The position numbers and the translations under genes were made by a program. Under the pieces are notes generated by a model that saw only the letters and a list, made by a program, of their open reading frames with translations, did not search any database and was not told the origin of the DNA. A stretch of 64,000 bases of DNA from Uloborus plumipes (lineage: Eukaryota > Arthropoda > Arachnida > Araneae > Uloboridae), in contig JAXGGA010002259.1 of the NCBI GenBank assembly GCA_038373865.1, positions 62,001-126,000 on the forward strand. Reading direction: 5' to 3'. This document shows positions 56,502 to 64,000 of this stretch, one piece after another (positions within the stretch are counted from its first letter, which is position 1; the number at the start of each line of letters is the position of its first letter).

Positions 56502-57726
56502 AAAGAGTCTTGACTCAGCCCCCCCCCCCTAAAATGATTTGTCTGCGTACGCCACTGGATGTAGCCATGTTACATTCCGTTTAAATAAAATAAATGCCAT
56601 CAATCGTAAAATTCACGAATAAACGGGAATTCCCGTACTTTTCACGGTCGTTTATTGTAATTATTTATTGTTTATTTCACAATCAAACCATGCAAAAATA
56701 CAGTAGAATGTATGAGTACTTACTTCTTTAGCGTCTGTTTAAAATAGTTTAACTGAATCGGAAAAATCTTCTTGTTTTTGAGTGTTTTTTTCCCGAGAGT
56801 TGTTCGGGGAAATTTTCGGAAATTCTGCCCCGCTTATAAGTTGACCCCTAACTTTCAACTTCATTTTTTGGACTAAATTTCTCGACTTATACGCGATTAT
56901 ATACGGTAGTATAAGCTCTTCGAAAATAGTTCAATCAAATATCTTGTAATGTTCATTGTAAATGTAAATAAATATGAATAAGCATTTCAGCTAAAAATCA
57001 GTTTAAGTATAATATATAACTCTATAGAGTCTACTTCTGTTAGTGCATATTATTTATTAAGGGGCACACAGGGACAGATACAAGGGAGGGGAGATGTAGG
57101 TGATCGCCCCCCCCCCCCTTTTGAGGACCTCTCCACCGGTAGTTTTTCGATACTGAAACTCAAAAAAAACCTTTCAGACAAGTTTTAAATGTTGGGGGAA
57201 GGAGGTTTGGGGCTCTCCCCCGGAATAATAAATAAATAAAATGAAAAAAAAAAAAATAAAAAAATAATACAAATTATTTAATAAAAATTCATCATTATAG
57301 CAATAATGACTACACCTGAACAATGTCGAATGTATTGTTTATCTGAGCTATTGTTCTGCAAAAAATGTATTTCTACATGAAAATTATAATGGGTTAAAAA
57401 TCCATTATGAGCATACAAATTTTGTAGATCTTTTGTTATTACTTTCATGTTCTATATTTGCGGAATAATTTATTAAATAAACTAGAATTGGAAGTTCTCA
57501 GTATCGAAAGGAAAATGTTTCTCTCTCTCTCTCCTATTAATATTGCATACACACTTTTTTATAATTTCAGAAAACCTTTTTACTGTGCAATGAAAAAATA
57601 AAGTTATATTAGAAAAGCTATTTTCTTGTACTGATAAGAGGACTCTTTCAGACTCCAAGAAACCAAGAAAAGCTAATTGAACCTAAACTTTAGTGGGATA
57701 AGAAAAATGGGGAAAGTAATAAGCAG
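56502..57726. other. Repeat-derived stretch, no gene seen
   Basis: A pogo/mariner-like MITE end is likely near 56835-56909 (CTTATAAGTTGACCCC… and GCGATTATATACGGTA). A diverged unit of the 110-bp repeat lies at 57090-57230. No coding potential. Confidence 0.4.
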
Positions 57727-58260
57727 TAGGGGTATTTCACGATATTTGTGACATGGGGTGTCCGTAACAAAACTGTTTAAGGGTTTAAAATTTTTACATA
57801 TATTGAAAAAGTATATTTTAAAGTATATGAATATCATATTTTTTTCGTATTTTAACTTTATATTATGTTTGTAATTGCACTCGGAACATTGAAAATGCAA
57901 TTTTCACTGTTACGGACTCTACATTGAATTTTTCTTTAAATCTGGCTTAAACTGATTTTCAAGCCAAAACTGGAGTACTTGAGACAGATAAAGTAAAGGC
58001 TCATCTCTAATATAGCTAAACATTTTAATCAAAAAGTGCTTTCTATAAAAAGTTATGGATTGTGAAAATGATGATTGTAGAGTCAATAACAATAATTGGA
58101 ATAAAAGTTTAGTTAAAATTTTTATTTATGCATTTTCTTTCACTAAATTGCATATTTTCTAATTTCACCTATGCTGTTACAATATTCTAAAAGAAATTTC
58201 ATGATGGTTGCAATTCGTTAACTTTTATGAATTTTCAAAATTCGTTACAGACTCTACATT
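57727..58260. repeat. Iterated GTTACGGACTCTACATT motif region (element c)
   Basis: Motif copies: 57751-57768 (inverted, with GTGTCCGTAAC), 57909-57925 (direct), 58076-58090 (inverted, TGTAGAGTCAATAAC) and 58244-58260 (direct). Spacing is 158, 167 and 168 bp. A fifth, inverted copy lies at 62464-62480. A candidate left end, TAGGGGTATTTCACGATA (57727), loosely resembles the TATGGGTCATTTTC ends of elements a and b, but a right end was not found. Confidence 0.6.
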
Positions 58261-58433
58261 CAGCAACAGTTTCAACACAACTCTTTATTTACCAAAGTAC
58301 TTGAACTACCAAACAGAAGGGTGAAAAACCTAAAAGTTATATCTTTGAAAGACATTACAACTAATACTTAAAAAAAAGAAACTTTAACATTGTCTTTCAG
58401 AAGAATTTTGATTGCACATTCATCCCGCATGTG

Positions 58434-58578
58434 ACAGCTCATATATTTAATAAAAAGTAAGTAGTATTTAAAAGGGTAATCAGCAAAATTTTTTGCTTAA
58501 GGAATCGAATATATTTGAATTTTGAAGAAAAAATTTTTGTCCATTATTTAATTTTTTTTAAAGAAATATATGAGCTGT
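58434..58578. repeat. Short inverted repeat (15-bp perfect arms)
   Basis: ACAGCTCATATATTT at 58434-58448 and its complement at 58564-58578. Possibly a small MITE; no duplication recognised. Confidence 0.5.
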
Positions 58579-59259
58579 TCACAAAATAGCAGCGGCCATT
58601 TTGTAGAACGACTCAGTATTCCATGAGCTTTTATATTTCGGTTCTGGACCAATCTTTTGGTTTAAAAATGATGCAGGTTTGAAGGAATAATTCATTTTAC
58701 ACATTTAAGGCCCTCTCTTCATTGCTTCATGGCTACCTGCGATCTTAAGCGGCTAGCCAGACGGGCGAAAAAGAGCGTACAAGCAGAACTTACATTTTCT
58801 GCCACTTTAAAGTCATTTGGCGCTGATCTCCTAGGTTTCGGTGAGACTTTTTAATGGGACGGCTATAGTAATAACATGCGTGTAAAGACTTGATTTCTTG
58901 GAGTAAAACTGTTTCAGTCTTGATGAAAAAAAAAAACAAAACATCAAAATACATAGTGTTGTTATGTGTTCACAGTTTAAAACATTTATAATGCACATGA
59001 AACAATTTAAAGATTGTTTAAAAGTCATAACACATGCAGTCTTCGAAACTACATTTACGTGAAACATTACGTTTACATCTGATTTAGAAGACAGCTTTAT
59101 ATATTCGAGAGACAATCATTTATTTAAAGGATTACATTTTCCTCACTTCCGTTTTAACCAGAGTTGCAAAAAGGAAAGCTGATTCTTCTAAAATTACATT
59201 TATAGAAGCGCCGAAGAAAACGTAAAAGTTCAATTAAAATGCAGTTAGATGCAGGCCCG
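58579..59259. other. No gene seen
   Basis: A slightly GC-richer block at about 58730-58850 (GGCTACCTGCGATCTTAAGCG) has no recognisable coding content. The - strand frame at 58831-59115 has no domain. Confidence 0.4.
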
Positions 59260-61690
59260 TCCTTCCGAATTGGGGGAGGGGGGTCAATTAAAATACAGTT
59301 TTGTATTTTAATTGACCCCCTTCCCCCGGATGGGGGGAAATTCCGAATTAGGGGAGGGGGATCAGAGAGGGGTCAACCCCCCTCCCCGAATGGGGGGATT
59401 CCGAATTGGGGGGGTCAGAGGGAGGGGTCAATTAAAATACAGTTTTGTATTTTAATCGACTCCCCCTCCCCCAGATGGGAGGGAAATTCCGAATTGGGGG
59501 AGGGGGATCAGAGGGGGGTCAATTAAAATAGTTTTGTGTTTTAATTGACCCCCTCCCCCGAATGGGGGGAATTCGGAATTGGGGGAGGGCGGTCAGAGAG
59601 GAGTCAATTAAAATACAGTTTTGTATTTTAATTGACTCCCCTCCCCCGAATGGGGGGGGAATTCGGAATTGGGGTAGGGGGGTCAGAGAGAGGTCAATTA
59701 AAATACAGTTTTGTATTTTAATTACTCCCTCCCCCGAATGGGGGGGAAATTCCGAATTGGGGGAGGGGGTCAGTTAAAATACACTTTTGTATTTTAATTG
59801 ACTCCCCCTCCCCCGAATGGGGGATTCCGAATTGGGGGAGGGGGTCAATTAAAACACAGTTTTGTATTTTAATTGACCCCCTCCCCCTAATGGGGGGATT
59901 CCGAGTTGGGGGAGGGGTCAATTAAAATACAATTTGTATTTTAATTGACCCCCCTCCCCCGAATGTGGGAATTCGGAATTTGGGTAGGGGAGTCAGAGGG
60001 GGGTCAATTAAAATACAGTTTTGTATTTTAATTACCTCCCTCCCCCGGATGGGGGAAATTCCGAGTTGGGGGAGGGGGTCAATTAAAATACAATTTGTAT
60101 TTTAATTGATCCCCCTCCCCCGAATGGGGGGGATTCCGAATTGGGGGAGGGGGGTCAGAGGGAGGGTCAATTAAAATACAGTTTTGTATTGTAATTGACC
60201 CCCCTCCCCCGGATGGGAGGGAAATTCCGAATTGGGAGAGAGGGGTCAATTAAAACACAGTTTTGTATTTTAATTGACACCCTCCCCCGAATTTTGGGGG
60301 AATTCCGAATTGGGGAAGGGGGCTCAGAGGGGGGTCAATTAAAAAAGTCCCCCTAGGGGGACTGAATTTTACATAACAAACCACGAATACAGCACCCCCA
60401 GTATTTTAATTGCCCCCCGAGCGGGGGGGGGGAGAATTCCGAATTGGGGGGGGGGGTTCAATTAAAATACAGTCCCCGTCTGGGGCGGACAATAGGGTGG
60501 GGCGAAAAATAAAAAGTTTTTCAGATCAACTTCTAATAGTTGCCAAAAGTTGTCTTTGGTGATAGTTAGCTTTTGTGCAAAATTTGAGAAAAATGGGTAA
60601 TATCTTCAGGGGGCGCTGCGATCGCAAAGTTTTACCATAGCTTTGTTATGGATTTTATGGTTAAATATGAAAAACAATGCCGTTAGCTAATCTCATTGCA
60701 TTTTTTTTACTCATAAGATATATTCATGCATTCGAAGCATATGAAATAACTCACAAAAAATTATTTTATATGATATAAAAAAATTTCAAGCATTTAAAAA
60801 GAAACAAAAACGTGAAGAAAAGTGATTTTTTTTAAATATAAATATATCATATAAAATAATGTTTGTGAGTCATTTCATATGCTTTTAATGCATGAAAACA
60901 TCTTTTGAGTAAAAAAACGCAAAGAACTTAGCTAAAGGCAGTCTTTTTGATATTTTAACTATAAAATCCATAACAAAGCTATGGTAAAGCTTTGCGATCG
61001 CAGCGCCCCCTGAAGATATTAACCGATTTATCTCAAATTTTGTACAAAAGCTAACTATCACCAAAGACAACTTTTGGCAACTATTAGAAGTTGATCTGAA
61101 AAACTTTTTATTTTTCGCCCCACCCTAGCGGACAATTTTACAGAACGAACCACGAACACAGTCCCTCCAGGAGGGACTGTATTCTTGGTTCGAACGTGGT
61201 ACCACGAATACAGTCCCGCCGCCAGGGGGGACTGTATTTTAATTGACCCCCTCCCCCAATTCGGAATCCCCCCCCCCCAATTCGGAATTCCCCCCCCAAT
61301 TCGGGGGAGGGGGTCAATTAAAATACAAAACTGTATTTTATTTGACCCCCTACCCCGAATGGGGGGAATTCCGAATTGGGGGAGGGGGGTCAGAGGGGGT
61401 CAATTAAAACACAGTCCCCCTGGGGGACTGCATTTTACAGAACGAACCACGAATACAGCACCCCAGTATTTTAATTGCCCCCCCCCCGAACGGGGTGGGG
61501 GGAATTCCGCATTGGGGGAGGGTTTCAATTAAAATACAGTCCCCCTGGGGCGGACAATTTTACAGAACGAACCACGAATACAGTCCCCCCCGCCGGGGGG
61601 ACTGTATTTTAATTGACCCCCTCCCCCAATTCGGAATTCCTCCCCCCCCTCAATTCGAGGGAGGGGGGTCACTTAAAATACAAAAATTGT
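59260..61690. repeat. Alternating A/T and G/C palindrome array
   Basis: About twelve times in 59260-60350 the sequence alternates two palindromes: TCAATTAAAATACAGTTTTG-TATTTTAATTGA and a G/C palindrome CCCCTCCCCCGAATGGGGGG-AATTCCGAATTGGGGGAGGGG. Spacing is roughly 75-140 bp. Beyond 60350 the modules change to ACAGTCCCCCTGGGGCGGAC plus TTTTACAGAACGAACCACGA and AATACAGTCCCCC, again palindromic, and the original unit returns inverted near 61240-61390. Short frames through it (for example 59239-59526, 61185-61532) are repeats of IPNWG/IKIQ-type peptides and are not genes. A 635-bp MITE interrupts at 60493. Confidence 0.9.
60493..61127. mobile_element. hAT-type foldback MITE (635 bp, arms about 295 bp)
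   Basis: TAGGGTGGGGCGAAAAATAA at the left and its exact complement at the right. An 8-bp duplication, GCGGACAA (60485-60492 and 61128-61135), equals the array sequence GGGCGGACAATTTT seen uninterrupted at about 61550. Pairing extends almost to the centre (about 60810) through GATCAACTTCTAATAGTTGC, CAGGGGGCGCTGCGATCGCA and ATATGAAAT blocks. No coding content. Confidence 0.92.
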
Positions 61691-64000
61691 GTAAGGGATA
61701 GACCAGGTCTTGTCATTGACTTTTTGAAGGTGAAAGATTTGTTGGACTTGATCTCTGCTAGATCCCGGGGATTTGAAAGAAGAAGAAAATTTATTGTCTT
61801 TAATTTCTAAAATTTAATTCAAAAAAATTAGCAGAAAAGAACATTCTCCAGCAATATTTTATAAGAAAATAAACACAAGCTGATTATATAATAAACTTTT
61901 TATTCCAACGTTATTGCGGCTAAATTTGTCGTTAGATAAAATACTACTACAATACTGAATCTATTGATTTTGGTACATTTTGAAATACTTTAATATTTTT
62001 AACTAAATTAACGCAAAATTTAAGTTACCTTGAAAAATGCAATTTTAAAAGTTTTGGCTAAAAAAGAACATTCCTCCCTGTCCATCAAAATGTCCCTCTT
62101 AAATATCCTGCTGTTATCAGGAAATCTTGTTTTATGGAAAAGATCTCCCCAACTAATTCAAGACTCTACAACTGTAAAAAGAAAATCGCTTGTGAAATCC
62201 GAATGAGTACCTTGTTTTTTAGAAATAAATGTAAGACAATGTAAAAAGCAAACTATGAAGAAACTGACATGTGTATCACTGTCTGTTCTGCCAGGAGTTC
62301 TACCTCTTGACTCCTCAGCACATTTTTTTTTTTTTTTTTGCGTATGATGGAAAAAAAGCTATGACAGTTGATTCTATCATTAAAACTATTGAACAATAAT
62401 ATTGTGTTGTTGTTGTTTAGCTTCTAGCACCAAAAATTTAAACAATACTCAAACGGGACAAATATGTAGAGTCCGTAACGTGCTTTTAAATGGGTAGTTC
62501 TTTAGTAAATAATTCCTTAAAAAATATTTTTTGATTCTTTAATTATTATTTTGGTACGTAAATGCATTATAGACACGGGCGTCGTTGGCGGGGGTGACGA
62601 GGGGGACATGTCCCCCCCAATATTTTGAACTGAGGAAAAGTTCCTCTCAATATTTTGGAATTCTTACACTTGAGGAGAAAAAAAAAAGGTCAGAGCTAGA
62701 TATCATTTGTGCATCAAAATTAAATTAGAATTACAGCCCGAATTAAAATTGTAAAAACTTCCGTCTCTATATTGCACTTGATGAACCATCTGTGAATTAA
62801 TCAGTTTCCTACTGTGGGCTTTTTGCGTTTTATGCCATCCTTACCCGAGCAATTATTTTTCTTCTAGTAACAAAACCCGTTAAAATGTGGAAATAAAAGA
62901 AGATCCAATCTCTCCATTCAACAATTGACACTTTCCCTTTTTCTGACCACCCACCTACTCGACCGGGCATTGGAAATAATAAATAGACCTTGGGGTTTGT
63001 ATTCTTGAACTAAACAGAAAAAAAGTCCCCCTCAAGATTTTCATTCAATGTATTACAACGCCGAATATACAACACTAGAAAAGTGTGGATATCTTCTTTT
63101 GCAAAAACAAATTATATTAGAATTAGCTCCTTTGAGAACGTGGCTTAAAAATTAGGAAATGTGACAGCTTGCTATCTAAGAAATAAATTTCCTTTTGTGC
63201 ACTTTTCCCCATTTCAAATACTTCTCATGATTATGTCGCAGATAAGACCACCCTCTTTTATTGCACTCTTCTTAACGAGGAAAGAAGACACTGTGTCCAG
63301 CTGCATTACAATGGGCACTAAAAAATCCCTCTGACCATCCGTAGACCCCCCAGAGAGGAAGGGGCTTCAAGAGGGGCACTAATGTGTCCACGTGTTTAGC
63401 GATATGATGTAAGGAATTTTTTTTTTTTTTTTTGAAGAACTGCTAGAGAAGGATCTTCCTTCGTGAAAAGCGAATCCTTTCATAAAGCTTAGTGCATCGG
63501 TACGACATCGGTAGTACAGCACTAAAGAGTATCATATTTGGAGGAAAGATATCATGTAAGTTTTACACATTTTATTGTTTTTGTTATAACATAAAAAAGA
63601 TATTACAAAATTTCTTGTTAACTTCATATACCTTTAACGGTAAGAGCAGGGCCGCCGTTTGGGGGGAGGGGGGGAGATACTGGACCTTTAGTACCGGGGC
63701 CCGGAGCTTTGGGGGGCCCGTAAGGTTATGAACATATTTTTCCCGTTTTAGTGTCAATAATTTCATCAAAAAAAAAAAAAATCTCGCTTTCCATTGCCGA
63801 TTCTCAATATGAAACAATTGCTAGTACTAACACTAATGAATGAAACACGCTTGCGCAAAGGAAATTGCATCGCTTTTTAAAACCATCTGGCGACACAAAT
63901 AACGTGAAAATAAAATCAGGTGCACACTTTCGTAACTAAAAAAAAATATTTCAGAAAAAAATTTTTTTTTCGCTTTTTTTTTACAATTGCAAATGTGCTG
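61691..64000. other. AT-rich stretch with scattered repeats, no gene seen
   Basis: Contains an inverted copy of the element c motif (62464-62480), T-runs at 62323-62339 and 63417-63434, and a GC patch at 63647-63722 (GGGCCGCCGTTTGGGGGGAG) that looks like the end of another element. No open frame carries a recognisable domain. Confidence 0.45.
62464..62480 (-). repeat. Isolated copy of the GTTACGGACTCTACAT motif
   Basis: ATGTAGAGTCCGTAACG, the exact complement of the core at 57909, lies 4.2 kb beyond the main cluster. It may mark the far side of element c, which would then contain the palindrome array. Confidence 0.6.

Noticed and set aside
59239..59921. Repeated IPNWG/SIKIQFCILID-type peptides on both strands
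   Set aside because: They are translations of the palindrome array in several frames. The array length varies, there is no codon logic, and both strands look alike.
61185..61701. Pro/Gly-rich frames of 115 and 68 codons
   Set aside because: Same palindromic array; low-complexity by-products.

Overview
This is AT-rich animal nuclear DNA with spliceosomal introns. It carries Jockey/R1-type LINEs, hAT-, mariner- and pogo-type DNA elements, TTAA-flanked elements and large foldback repeats. I infer an arthropod, plausibly an arachnid, but nothing here fixes the species. No rRNA, CRISPR array, operon or prokaryotic gene was seen.

Only two host genes can be defended, and they converge. On the + strand, the last exon of a C2H2 zinc-finger gene (25313-25584) ends at a poly(A) signal at 25657. 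On the - strand lies a complete three-exon gene for MESH1/HDDC3, the metazoan (p)ppGpp/NADPH hydrolase. Its exons are 33186-33318, 28956-29011 and 26886-27260, with a poly(A) signal at 26840. They give 187 residues with all HD-domain metal ligands.

Nearly everything else is layered mobile DNA. At 1-7.2 kb there is AT-rich intergenic or intronic DNA with a TTAA element and a foldback. At 7.2-13.4 kb there is a possible 6.2-kb terminal-inverted-repeat element holding a hAT-type MITE, a Jockey LINE with its gag zinc knuckles, a pogo-type MITE and a GC-rich foldback module. At 17.1-19.4 kb there is a TA-flanked element with iterated 16-mers. MESH1 intron 1 holds a foldback with another element inserted in one arm. 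At 35.6-47.5 kb an R1/Jockey-like LINE is split by four insertions, three with clear target duplications, and its frame resumes across most breaks. At 48.3-56.5 kb an outer element contains an iterated-motif element, which was hit by a 5.4-kb hAT element with a decayed transposase, which contains a TTAA element. At 59.2-61.7 kb there is an array of G/C and A/T palindromes interrupted by a 635-bp foldback MITE.

The most novel signal is a set of four loci (about 17-19.4, 36.5-37.1, 54.7-55.6 and 57.7-58.3 kb). They share TATGGGT-type ends and/or an internal 15-17-mer repeated about every 155-180 bp. The motif has a locus-specific sequence but keeps a common skeleton, which looks like a family of transposons whose recognition motif has diversified.
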